Shown here piece after piece: positions 22,985 to 30,725 of a stretch of DNA of 64,000 nt. The first letter of the stretch is position 1. The number at the start of each line of letters is the position of its first letter. Origin of the DNA: a virus; IMG/VR virus record IMGVR_UViG_3300040770_000293, positions 1 to 64,000 of that record. One strand, given 5' to 3'. Position numbers and translations under genes: made by a program. The notes under the pieces were generated by a model that was not told the origin of the DNA, ran no database searches, and worked only from the letters and a program-made list of their open reading frames with translations.

Positions 22985-23090
22985 TAAGAGGTTGTCCGAG
23001 ACACCTGAATTACAGTAGACTTTAACGAGTGCTGAGAGTTCAAATAAATACAAATCCTCAACGTTAATTCGTTGAGGATTTTTTTACCAC
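22985..23090 (+). other. Structured leader upstream of nrdB
   Basis: A hairpin AGG-t-TGTC/GACACCT (22990s), a weaker CAG..ACT/AGT.CTG stem, and the strong terminator hairpin at 23053-23087. The spacing of an upstream fold and a terminator before nrdB is what an attenuator or riboswitch would show, but it also fits debris of a mobile element, since an endonuclease relic follows. Confidence 0.4.
23053..23087 (+). terminator. Strong Rho-independent terminator
   Basis: A perfect 11-bp stem AATCCTCAACG/CGTTGAGGATT with a 6-nt loop, followed by seven Ts. It separates the membrane-protein cluster from nrdB. Confidence 0.9.
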
Positions 23091-23115
23091 CAAAAATATA
23101 TGAAAAGATTAAAGA

Positions 23116-23214
23116 GCTCACATAAAAGAAGTAGCAAATATTTGGAAGGATAAGATAACAGACCAAGTTTATCAAGCATTAATAAATTACGAAGTAGACA
23201 TAACAAATTTATAA
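23116..23214 (+). pseudogene. 3' relic of an HNH endonuclease gene
   Basis: The frame reads HIKEVANIWKDKITDQVYQ... and aligns with the C-terminus of the HNH gene at 46935-47687 (LAKELANKWNGQITEQVYQ...). A 35-bp stretch is identical (23164-23198 and 47640-47674). Upstream codons contain stops, so only the last 30 or so codons survive. A relative of that endonuclease was evidently once inserted before nrdB. Confidence 0.85.
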
Positions 23215-23233
23215 CTATAAAACAATTAAATAA

Positions 23234-24217
23234 ATGAGTATTTTTGACAAGAGGGTTGCAGTTAAGCCCTATGAGTATCCAGAATTACTACACTACATGA
23301 ACGCCATTCGAGGCACTATATGGTATGTAGATGAATTCAGAGAAAGATTAGATAGAGATGTAAGCGATTATCACAATGTATTAACTGATAAAGAACGAGG
23401 AGTTATAAAAAGAGCCTTATTAGCTATCTCTCAAATTGAGGTTTCTGTTAAAACTTTTTGGGGTAAAGTTGGTGATAATTTACCTAAACCAGAAGTTTAT
23501 ATGGTAGGATACACCTTTGCTATGAATGAAATTATTCACCAAGAAGCTTATAGTGAGCTACTTACGAGATTAGGTTTAGAAAATGAGTTTGCAAAAGCTT
23601 TAAAAGAACCTGTTATAGAAGGAAGGGTAGAATACCTTACAAAGTATATAAAAGGAGCTTCTGAGAACAAAAGGGAAAATTATGTATTAAATTTATTATT
23701 GTTTAGTTCTTTTATAGAGTCGTGTTCTTTATTTAGTCAGTTCTATATTGTTAAATCTTTTTGCCAAAAAAGACAGAAACTTAAAACTATCGACAATATC
23801 ATCATGGCTACAGCTAAAGAAGAAGATGTGCATTTTCAGTTTGGTGTGGCTCTTATCAACATTATTAAGAAAGAATACCCTGAATGGTTTAATGAAGATT
23901 TCTATAATAAGATTAGAAGAGCATGTAAAAAAGCTTATGATGCAGAATTAAAGATTATAGATTGGATATTTGATGGCGAAGACTTAGATTTTATATCTAA
24001 AAATGATGTAGAGTTGTTTATTCAAGACCGCTTTAATAAAGCTTTAAATGCTATAGGTATAGAAAGTATGTTTGAAATAGATGTAAATCAATTAGGTGAA
24101 TCTACAAAATGGTTTGAAGAAGAAAGAATTTTAGATGTAAGAGTAGATTTTTTTGATGTACAATCTCCAAATTATACAATAGGTCAGCAAGATATTTCGG
24201 CTGATTCGTTGTTTTAA
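23234..24217 (+). CDS. nrdB: Ribonucleotide reductase class I, small (beta) subunit
   Basis: A 327-aa protein carrying the di-iron ligands E69, E99-x2-H102 (NEIIHQEAY), E162 (FIES) and E197-x2-H200 (KEEDVHF). Tyr106 is in the radical position four residues after H102. With NrdA it reduces ribonucleotides to dNTPs for phage replication. The nrdB-nrdA order with a 15-bp gap indicates one transcript. It is preceded by a terminator and an endonuclease relic rather than a clear promoter. Confidence 0.95.
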   Translation: MSIFDKRVAVKPYEYPELLHYMNAIRGTIWYVDEFRERLDRDVSDYHNVLTDKERGVIKRALLAISQIEVSVKTFWGKVGDNLPKPEVYMVGYTFAMNEIIHQEAYSELLTRLGLENEFAKALKEPVIEGRVEYLTKYIKGASENKRENYVLNLLLFSSFIESCSLFSQFYIVKSFCQKRQKLKTIDNIIMATAKEEDVHFQFGVALINIIKKEYPEWFNEDFYNKIRRACKKAYDAELKIIDWIFDGEDLDFISKNDVELFIQDRFNKALNAIGIESMFEIDVNQLGESTKWFEEERILDVRVDFFDVQSPNYTIGQQDISADSLF

Positions 24218-24232
24218 AAATTAATAATAAAA

Positions 24233-25891
24233 ATGAAAAAAGAATTTGAAAAGTGGTATTGGTTAAATGAACAAAGTAAATTATTCTTACAAAACGGGTA
24301 CATAAAAGGAGACGAAATAGAGCACTTTAAAAAAATAGGGGATAAAGCAGAGGGTATTTTAGATAAAAAAGGTTATTCTGAAAAGTTTTTAGACTATTTA
24401 TCAAGAGGTTGGTTTTTACTTCCTACGCCAGGTATAACTAATTATTTAGATAAAAAAGAAAGTGCGATTTCCTGTTTTGGGAGCTATGCAGAGGACTCTG
24501 TAGAAGGGCTATTATTTACAGACGCTGAAGTTGGAATGCTGTCAAAAATTGGAGGAGGGACTTCAGGAGATCTTTCTGCCATTAGAAAAGAAGGTGCACC
24601 AATAACGGGCGGAGGTTTTGCTGATGGAGTTATGAGATATGTAAAAAGACTTCAAGATACGACTAGTTGGATTAGTCAAAGAAGTAGAAGAGGTAAGTTT
24701 GCAGCTTATTTAGATGTTGAACACCCAGACATTGATAAGTTTTTGACTATTAAAGATAAAACTTCTGATATACATGAAGTGCCTTTTGCAGTAAAAATAG
24801 GAGATGAATGGATAAGACAGTTAAAAGAAGGAGATATTGATAAAAGGAATATTTGGGCTAAAATAATTAAGAAGAAGTTTGAGACAGGGTTTCCTTATAT
24901 AATGTTTAAAGACAATGTTAATAACAACAGACCTGATATTTACAAAGAATTAGGTAAGTATGTAAATAACAGTAATTTATGTACTGAGATACTTTTAAAT
25001 AATGATCATAAAAACACTTTTGTCTGTTGTATTGGAGCTATGAATCTAGTACACTTTGATGAGTGGAAAGATACAGATGCTGTAGAAGTTTTACTTAATC
25101 TTTTAGATACTTTTTTATTAGATTTTATAGCTAAAAATGAAGACAATCCTTTAATGCAACGAACTGTTAGATTTGCAAAGGATCAAATGGCAGTTGGTAT
25201 TGGAGCTAGTGGATACCACTCTTACTTACAGATGAATATGATTCCTTTAGAAAGTATGGAAGCTAAGTTTAAAAATACAGAGATATTTGGTAAGCTTAGA
25301 GAGATGTCTTATAAAGCTTCTGAAAAGATGGCTTTGGAATATGGGAAAGCTCCTATGTTAAAAGATGATAAATACAAGAGAAGACATGTCACTTTAAATG
25401 CTATTGCTCCTAACACTTCAAGTAGTGAAATTGTTGGACAATGGTCTCAAAGTATAGAGCCCGTTTATAGTAACTACTTTATTAAGGCTTTAGCTAAATC
25501 AAAACACTCTCAAAAAAATGTATTCTTAGAAGAGTTATTAAAAAGTAAAGGTAAAAACACAGAACATGTTTGGGAAAGTATTAAGAACAATAATGGTTCA
25601 GTTCAACACTTAAGTTTTTTAACTGATATAGAAAGATCTGTTTTTAAAACTTTTCCTGAAGTAAGTCCTATGGAACTTTTAATACAAAATGCCACTAGAA
25701 CAAAGTTTATTGACCAAGGTATTTCATTTAATACTATGATTCCTTTTGGTACATCTGCTAAAGAAGTTAGTGATTACTACTTAAAAGCACATGAAATGGG
25801 TGTAAAAACTTTGTATTATCAATTGAATCAGAATGCGGCTCAAAACTTTACAAGAAAGTCAATACTAGAATGTGACAGTTGTGCTGGATAA
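24233..25891 (+). CDS. nrdA: Ribonucleotide reductase class I, large (alpha) subunit
   Basis: A 552-aa protein with GGGTSGDLSAIR, the active-site Cys in NSNLCTEILL, and a C-terminal CDSC pair for thioredoxin/glutaredoxin reduction. SCFGSYAEDS holds the other redox Cys. It is shorter than cellular NrdA because the N-terminal ATP cone is absent, as in many phage enzymes, so dATP feedback control is probably lost. It ends at a terminator. Confidence 0.95.
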   Translation: MKKEFEKWYWLNEQSKLFLQNGYIKGDEIEHFKKIGDKAEGILDKKGYSEKFLDYLSRGWFLLPTPGITNYLDKKESAISCFGSYAEDSVEGLLFTDAEVGMLSKIGGGTSGDLSAIRKEGAPITGGGFADGVMRYVKRLQDTTSWISQRSRRGKFAAYLDVEHPDIDKFLTIKDKTSDIHEVPFAVKIGDEWIRQLKEGDIDKRNIWAKIIKKKFETGFPYIMFKDNVNNNRPDIYKELGKYVNNSNLCTEILLNNDHKNTFVCCIGAMNLVHFDEWKDTDAVEVLLNLLDTFLLDFIAKNEDNPLMQRTVRFAKDQMAVGIGASGYHSYLQMNMIPLESMEAKFKNTEIFGKLREMSYKASEKMALEYGKAPMLKDDKYKRRHVTLNAIAPNTSSSEIVGQWSQSIEPVYSNYFIKALAKSKHSQKNVFLEELLKSKGKNTEHVWESIKNNNGSVQHLSFLTDIERSVFKTFPEVSPMELLIQNATRTKFIDQGISFNTMIPFGTSAKEVSDYYLKAHEMGVKTLYYQLNQNAAQNFTRKSILECDSCAG

Positions 25892-25915
25892 ATTATACAA
25901 ATAAACAACAAGACT

Positions 25916-25945
25916 AAGACTCACCTAAAAAGTGGGTCTTTTTTA
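25916..25945 (+). terminator. Rho-independent terminator after nrdA
   Basis: AAGACTCAC (25916-25924) pairs with GTGGGTCTT (25932-25940) including one G-T pair, then a T-run. Confidence 0.85.
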
Positions 25946-25998
25946 TTTTTATTAAGTTTTTCTTGCGGGAATGGAAAATAATACATATATTTGTAAAA
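25946..25998 (+). promoter_or_regulatory. Repeated promoter cassette, copy A
   Basis: About 53 bp nearly identical to 35985-36038 and 40734-40787: ATTAAGTTTTTCTTGCGGGA, then an A-rich spacer, then TATATTTGTAAAA. TTG (25963-25965) and TATATTTG (25986-25993) are 20 bp apart. It drives the RNA-repair operon. Confidence 0.85.
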
Positions 25999-26019
25999 GA
26001 AATTTAAAACAATAACACT

Positions 26020-26307
26020 ATGAAGAATATATTTTTATTACCAACAGATAAACCGAGTAAGTTATTTATAGACGTAGATAACAATAAATTAACTATAACT
26101 GATAGACCTATTGGTGGTGAGCATTTTAAAAACCAAAACATTTATATTACTTCTGATGAAGAAATTAAGACAGGAGACTGGTATAAGTCTGGTAAGTATA
26201 TTTGGAAAATGAGATACTTTAAGTGGGGTAAAGACTCTTGGGATACTTACGAAGAATCTGAAATAACTTGTTTAAATAAATTAATAGAAATAGTAAAAAA
26301 TAAATGA
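26020..26307 (+). CDS. Hypothetical phage protein
   Basis: A 95-aa protein with the beta-rich pattern IYITSDEEIKTGDWYKSGKYIWKM, which I recall from uncharacterised Bacteroidota phage proteins. First gene behind promoter cassette A. It overlaps the next gene by 4 bp. Confidence 0.75.
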   Translation: MKNIFLLPTDKPSKLFIDVDNNKLTITDRPIGGEHFKNQNIYITSDEEIKTGDWYKSGKYIWKMRYFKWGKDSWDTYEESEITCLNKLIEIVKNK

Positions 26308-26501
26308 AACGGGTAGTATTTGAGATACATCCTTTGTATCGTTGTTTAGGAGATAAGTATGAGTTACCTGAGTTTTATATTGTTAAATCAGTTTATTATT
26401 TTAATTTTTTATTTCGTCGAAAAACAATAGGACAAGACTTAATTAACACACCATTCCAAGACATAGAAAGTGTTGAAGAATATTTAAAAATGATATTATG
26501 A
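26304..26501 (+). CDS. Hypothetical small protein
   Basis: A 65-aa basic/aromatic protein. The start overlaps the previous stop (ATGA). A TTTCGTCGAAAAA motif lies inside the gene near 26411. Function unknown. Confidence 0.65.
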   Translation: MKRVVFEIHPLYRCLGDKYELPEFYIVKSVYYFNFLFRRKTIGQDLINTPFQDIESVEEYLKMIL

Positions 26502-26510
26502 AGATAGCTA

Positions 26511-26684
26511 ATGGAAGATAGAAAAGAAAAAAGAGCCTTTAATTCTGAAGCGGAAGCTAGAGAGGAATTAGAGAGAATAATAAATACAAACTATAACACA
26601 TGTAAAGCTGTAAAACCATGTAGATATTATGAGGAAAATGGGTTGTGGTATTTAACAAGTAAGAAAAAAATAATTATATATTAA
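26511..26684 (+). CDS. Hypothetical small protein
   Basis: A 57-aa protein: a charged helix, then two Cys (TCKAVKPC) and a Tyr-rich end. It is 5 bp upstream of the RNA ligase gene. Alternative tiny frames exist, so it is supported mainly by spacing. Confidence 0.5.
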   Translation: MEDRKEKRAFNSEAEAREELERIINTNYNTCKAVKPCRYYEENGLWYLTSKKKIIIY

Positions 26685-26689
26685 AAACT

Positions 26690-27952
26690 ATGAAATTAGA
26701 AATTAAAGAGGGAAGTAAAAATTACGCTTGCTCAGTAGTAGAGATTAAAGATTTGTTTCCTATTGAGGGAGCAGATGCGATTGTTAGAACAGTGATAAAT
26801 GGAAATAATGTTGTCGTACCTAAAACAACACAAGTTGGGTCTAAAATGCTTTACTTTTGTAGTGGCACAAAATTATCAGCTGATTATTGTAAAATGAATA
26901 ATTTGTATGATAAAGAAGAAAACAATTTAGATACCACAAAACGTGGTTTTATAAGTTCTAAGCAGTCTAGAGTTAAAAGTATAAAATTAAGAGGTATTAT
27001 ATCAGATGGTATGTTACTTCCTTTAGATAGTCTATTTTATTTTTTAAATAATGTGAGTTGGTTAAAATTAGGAGATGAGTTTACAGATATTGATGGTATT
27101 TCTATTTGTGAGAAGTATGTTGTTGCAGTTAGGGAGTCTAGTCAAGGCGGTCAAAAAACAGTAAAGACAAATAAACTTAAAGACTTAATTTTAGAGTCAC
27201 AGTTTCGTTTTCACCATGAAACAGAGCATTTTGTAAAGCATCAAGATAAATTTACACAAGAAACTGAAGTAGTTATAACAAGAAAGTTACATGGTTCTTC
27301 TTTAATATTATCTAATGTTTTAATAAATAAACAGTTGGCTTTTAAAGAAAAAGTTTTTAAGTTTTTTGGTGCGGAAACTCCAACGTCAGAATATGGTATT
27401 ATATGGTCGAGTGGCAAACCTAGAGGAAGACTTCCTAAAGGGATTGAATCTCAAACTAACAAATGGGAAACTCCAAATCCAAGCTACTATACTTCTGATA
27501 TTTGGGCAAGAGCTTATAAAGAGATTGGACATACAGTAGAAAAAGGAGTTTCAATATATGCAGAAATAGTAGGTAAAGGTATTCAAGGAGATAAATTTAC
27601 TTACAATCAAGAGTACGGGATTCATATTTATAGAATCACTCAAACTTCAATTGATGGTAATGTTATAGAGTTTTCTTGGGAACAAGTAAAAAAATACTGT
27701 GAAAAATATGGTTTAAATCATGTTCAAGAGTATTTTATAGGTAAGATTAAAGAAATGGTTGTAGATGATAGCAGTTTATTAGGCTATTTACAACAAACTT
27801 ATCTGAACAAAAGTTACAGTGATTGTAAGATTGATGAAGGTATTTGTGTTAGAATAAGAGAAACTGATGAAATATTTAAATTGAAGTCACCAAATTTTAT
27901 TAAGATGGAAAGTGATGACCAAGAAAATGAAGTAGAAGAAAAAGAATCATAA
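26690..27952 (+). CDS. RNA ligase, Rnl5/DraRnl-like
   Basis: A 420-aa ATP-dependent RNA ligase. The nucleotidyl-acceptor motif I is RKLHGSS with Lys199. Motif IIIa-like IYAEIVGKG is near 289-297, motif IV EGICVRI near 383-389, motif V FKLKS near 396-400. The first 150 residues look like the N-terminal OB-type domain of the Deinococcus radiodurans-type ligase family. It would seal 3'-OH/5'-PO4 nicks, for example in tRNA cut by host defence nucleases. The next two genes supply the end-healing activities. Confidence 0.85.
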   Translation: MKLEIKEGSKNYACSVVEIKDLFPIEGADAIVRTVINGNNVVVPKTTQVGSKMLYFCSGTKLSADYCKMNNLYDKEENNLDTTKRGFISSKQSRVKSIKLRGIISDGMLLPLDSLFYFLNNVSWLKLGDEFTDIDGISICEKYVVAVRESSQGGQKTVKTNKLKDLILESQFRFHHETEHFVKHQDKFTQETEVVITRKLHGSSLILSNVLINKQLAFKEKVFKFFGAETPTSEYGIIWSSGKPRGRLPKGIESQTNKWETPNPSYYTSDIWARAYKEIGHTVEKGVSIYAEIVGKGIQGDKFTYNQEYGIHIYRITQTSIDGNVIEFSWEQVKKYCEKYGLNHVQEYFIGKIKEMVVDDSSLLGYLQQTYLNKSYSDCKIDEGICVRIRETDEIFKLKSPNFIKMESDDQENEVEEKES

Positions 27953-27955
27953 ATT

Positions 27956-28579
27956 ATGAAAGTTAAAATACTAACAAGTTATCCAAAACAAACTTTAGAG
28001 ATTAATAATATTTTCTTCAGTTCTGATTTACATTTAGATCATCAAGCGGTTATAGATTTTGGACGCAATTTTCAAAATTTAGAGTGGATGAATAAATACA
28101 TTACTGATGAAATTAACGCTAAAGTTGGTAAGAATGACTTGTTAGTTTTATTGGGAGATACAATGATGGCTGAAAAACAATACGCTAGATTTTTAAGTGA
28201 TATTGTTTGCGAGAATGTAATCATCTTATTTGGTAATCACTGTAACATAGGTAAATTAAAAAAGGTAGAAAAGGATTGTCAGTTTGACAAGTTATTGTAT
28301 ATTGGCTATTATTTAGAATTAAATATAGAGGGGCAAATTATATGTTGCTCTCATTACCCCATGTTTAACTGGAATTATCAAGATGATGGTTCTATTAGTT
28401 TACACGGACATCTACATGCAGATGAAAGCGACGTAGTAAAAGAAATCCATAAATATAAATCTATGGATGTTGGAATTGATTCTTACTATAATATGTTTGG
28501 AGAATACAGTATATTTTCATTTGAACAGGTAAAAGATATTTTAAAAGATAAATTAATTATTGGAAGACATGAAAACTAA
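27956..28579 (+). CDS. Calcineurin-like metallophosphoesterase
   Basis: A 207-aa two-metal phosphoesterase with all family motifs: SDLHLDH (D24, H26), GDT near 67, GNH near 96, SHYP near 137 and HGHLH near 152. It starts 3 bp after the ligase gene and overlaps the kinase gene by 20 bp. In bacterial Pnkp the 3' phosphatase domain belongs to this superfamily, so a role removing 3' phosphates or 2',3'-cyclic phosphates before ligation is likely. Confidence 0.85.
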   Translation: MKVKILTSYPKQTLEINNIFFSSDLHLDHQAVIDFGRNFQNLEWMNKYITDEINAKVGKNDLLVLLGDTMMAEKQYARFLSDIVCENVIILFGNHCNIGKLKKVEKDCQFDKLLYIGYYLELNIEGQIICCSHYPMFNWNYQDDGSISLHGHLHADESDVVKEIHKYKSMDVGIDSYYNMFGEYSIFSFEQVKDILKDKLIIGRHEN

Positions 28580-28961
28580 AGAATTATATATCCTAAGAGG
28601 CTGTCCTGGGGCTGGTAAAAGTACTCTAGCTAAATCTTTAGGTGGAAAACACGTTGAAGCAGATATGTATCACATTAATAAAGATGGAATATATAATTGG
28701 AAACCTGAAAAAGTTAAAGACGCTCATTCGTGGTGTCAAAACCAAGTAGGGGAATGGATGGTAAATAAAGAAACTAAGATTATAGTTAGTAATACTTTTA
28801 CTCAAGAATGGGAAATGCAGTGGTATTATGATTGGGCTGAAAAGTTTGATTATAAAGTTTATTCCTTAATTGTTGAAAACAGACATGGTGGAATTAATCA
28901 ACACAATGTACCTCAAGAAAGTATTGATAAAATGAAAGGTAGATTTGAAATAAAACTTTAA
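28560..28961 (+). CDS. P-loop polynucleotide-kinase-like protein
   Basis: A 133-aa P-loop protein with Walker A GCPGAGKST (14-22), an ADMYH switch and IVSNTFTQEWEM near 75-86. It resembles the N4BP2/T4-Pnk-type kinase superfamily. It would phosphorylate 5'-OH RNA ends. It is translated from within the end of the phosphoesterase gene (an in-frame ATG at 28569 is an alternative start). With the two upstream genes it completes a kinase-phosphatase-ligase set. Confidence 0.8.
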   Translation: MEDMKTKELYILRGCPGAGKSTLAKSLGGKHVEADMYHINKDGIYNWKPEKVKDAHSWCQNQVGEWMVNKETKIIVSNTFTQEWEMQWYYDWAEKFDYKVYSLIVENRHGGINQHNVPQESIDKMKGRFEIKL

Positions 28962-28967
28962 AAATAG

Positions 28968-28998
28968 TTGCACAATCAAAATAAAAGTAATACATTTG
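28968..28998 (+). promoter_or_regulatory. Bacteroidota-type promoter
   Basis: TTG (28968-28970) and TACATTTG (28991-28998), spacer 20 bp, before the ATG at 29028. Confidence 0.75.
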
Positions 28999-29027
28999 TA
29001 AAATAAATTTAATAAAAACCAATAAAG

Positions 29028-29312
29028 ATGAACAGAAAACAATTATTAGAGTCAGCAATGACAGAAGAAAAAAACGTAGCAACAGTAGTTACAACTACTT
29101 TGAAAAAAGATGCTAAAGTATTAAGTAAAGCTAAAAGAGATTTAGAAGATGCTTTGGATGAAGCAGACGAAGCTTTAGAGGAAAGGTTATCTTCAAACGT
29201 ACCTTTAGACAAATCAGTAGTTGAAGTGTTGTTTGCTAAAATACAAGGTTTGAGAAAGCTATTAGATTTGTATGACGAATTTGAAGAGGCTTATTTTACA
29301 GATTTAAAGTAA
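29028..29312 (+). CDS. Coiled-coil phage protein
   Basis: A 94-aa helical protein. Residues about 25-60 form an acidic coiled coil (LSKAKRDLEDALDEADEALEE). It has its own promoter and terminator, so it is a separate unit. The pattern is common in phages; no function is known to me. Confidence 0.75.
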   Translation: MNRKQLLESAMTEEKNVATVVTTTLKKDAKVLSKAKRDLEDALDEADEALEERLSSNVPLDKSVVEVLFAKIQGLRKLLDLYDEFEEAYFTDLK

Positions 29313-29324
29313 TTAGTTGTTCAC

Positions 29325-29358
29325 TCCCCTTTGAAATATTTTCTTAGGGGAATTTTTT
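29325..29358 (+). terminator. Rho-independent terminator
   Basis: TCCCCT/AGGGGA stem with a loop of about 15 nt and a T-run, just after the coiled-coil gene. Confidence 0.7.
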
Positions 29359-29372
29359 AAAATTTAAATAAT

Positions 29373-30725
29373 ATGAAAATATATTTTTATACTCCCACTT
29401 TAATATCACACATAGATTTAATGTCTATGGGAGGAAGTGAAAAAGCCTATGATGAAACTAAATTAGGCAGATATTGTTCAGGATTAAAACATGCCATAGC
29501 TTTATTTTTGCGAAATAAGGTAGACATGTCAATTAAAGTTTTAGACTCTGCTTACTCTGATAATTTTGATAGAGAAAGAAAGACTTATTATAACTTTAAT
29601 AAATATGTAGCTTGTTGCGAACAAACAGGTAAAGAGAAAGAGCTTATTCAAATTAATAAAGATGTTAATCTAGAATCTTTTTTTAGTGTTCATTGTGAAG
29701 ATTTAGGTGGAGGTGACTTAGATACTGAAATCATAGAAACAGGGTTCAGTACAGCCCTAGGTATTGACTGGGAGTTGTACATGGGACTTAGGGAAATCTA
29801 TAGTAATATGATTGATGAAGCAGGTTACTACAGCCTAGAAAAAGATTTAACTTTTAAATATGGAACTGTAGTAGAGTTAGAGTTTGAAGAAGGCTCTGAT
29901 TTTTATAATATTTGGCAAGATAGGCATCTATACATTAACGAAAAAGAGCCTCTTTTTAAAGTTTCAGATAAAGTTGAGATTTTAGAAAACCCTGAAGGTT
30001 ATTTAAGAATCTATAAACAAAACATCTTAGTTTATGAAGACAGAAAAAAAGTAAGTAGATTTGCTTTTAATGTTAAATTAGGAACTATAGATGAAAGAAG
30101 AATTTTGTCTAATGTATATGAAGTTGAAGGTAGTGTTTGTAATGCTATAATGTATTCTTCAAATGAAGAATTTTTAAGACAAATTATTACTTCTGATTTT
30201 AAAGTTTCTGAAAATGAATTTTTATCTGATAGAGGGACTTATGCTGCAGCTTCTGATTTATTACATAAGATAGCTTTTGAAGTTCAAGAAGAGTTTGGTC
30301 AAGTTAATTCTTATTCATGGTTAATGGATAAGATAAAAAGCATGAAAGGTTGTAAAATTGCTGGAAAAACTCTGTCTAATATAGGAGATCATGTATGGTC
30401 ATATTCAAGTAAAGTGACTGTTGAGTCTGTTCCTGAACCTTATGCTGAGCCTGCTATTATAGTTGAAGATGTAGAATATATATGTCCTTTTTCGGCGGAA
30501 ATAAAAAAATACTACAACTTTGATTTGGATGTAGAAGTTAAAAAAGCTAAATTATTAGGCTCAAAAGCTATAGCAGATAAATTTGATAATTGTATAATTA
30601 TAGATGAGAATTTTAATGTAAGTGAAGACTTTTATCTGTTCTTAGTACAATATCTAGATTTAACAAAGAAAGGAAATATAATTGATAATCTTAGTCACTA
30701 TATTTGTGGCTTAATAAAAAAGTAA
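29373..30725 (+). CDS. Large uncharacterised phage protein, possible GHKL-type ATPase
   Basis: A 450-aa protein that I do not recognise with certainty. GFSTALGIDWELYMGLREIYSNMIDEAG near residues 127-155 contains an ExxxNxxDE pattern like the N-box of GHKL (Hsp90/histidine kinase/MutL) ATPases, but a matching DxGxG box is not evident. The middle is strand-rich. Its TAA shares a base with the ATG of the thymidylate-synthase-like gene, so the two are coupled. Confidence 0.6.
   Translation: MKIYFYTPTLISHIDLMSMGGSEKAYDETKLGRYCSGLKHAIALFLRNKVDMSIKVLDSAYSDNFDRERKTYYNFNKYVACCEQTGKEKELIQINKDVNLESFFSVHCEDLGGGDLDTEIIETGFSTALGIDWELYMGLREIYSNMIDEAGYYSLEKDLTFKYGTVVELEFEEGSDFYNIWQDRHLYINEKEPLFKVSDKVEILENPEGYLRIYKQNILVYEDRKKVSRFAFNVKLGTIDERRILSNVYEVEGSVCNAIMYSSNEEFLRQIITSDFKVSENEFLSDRGTYAAASDLLHKIAFEVQEEFGQVNSYSWLMDKIKSMKGCKIAGKTLSNIGDHVWSYSSKVTVESVPEPYAEPAIIVEDVEYICPFSAEIKKYYNFDLDVEVKKAKLLGSKAIADKFDNCIIIDENFNVSEDFYLFLVQYLDLTKKGNIIDNLSHYICGLIKK

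Noticed and set aside
23020-23040. GTGCTGAGAG before nrdB resembles part of a TPP riboswitch
   Set aside because: The other conserved TPP elements (CTGATC... and GCGTAGGGA) are missing and nrdB is not a thiamine gene.
22985-23060. Possible tRNA before nrdB
   Set aside because: No acceptor stem pairing, no TTC-loop and no anticodon arm could be built; the 3' half is a terminator.
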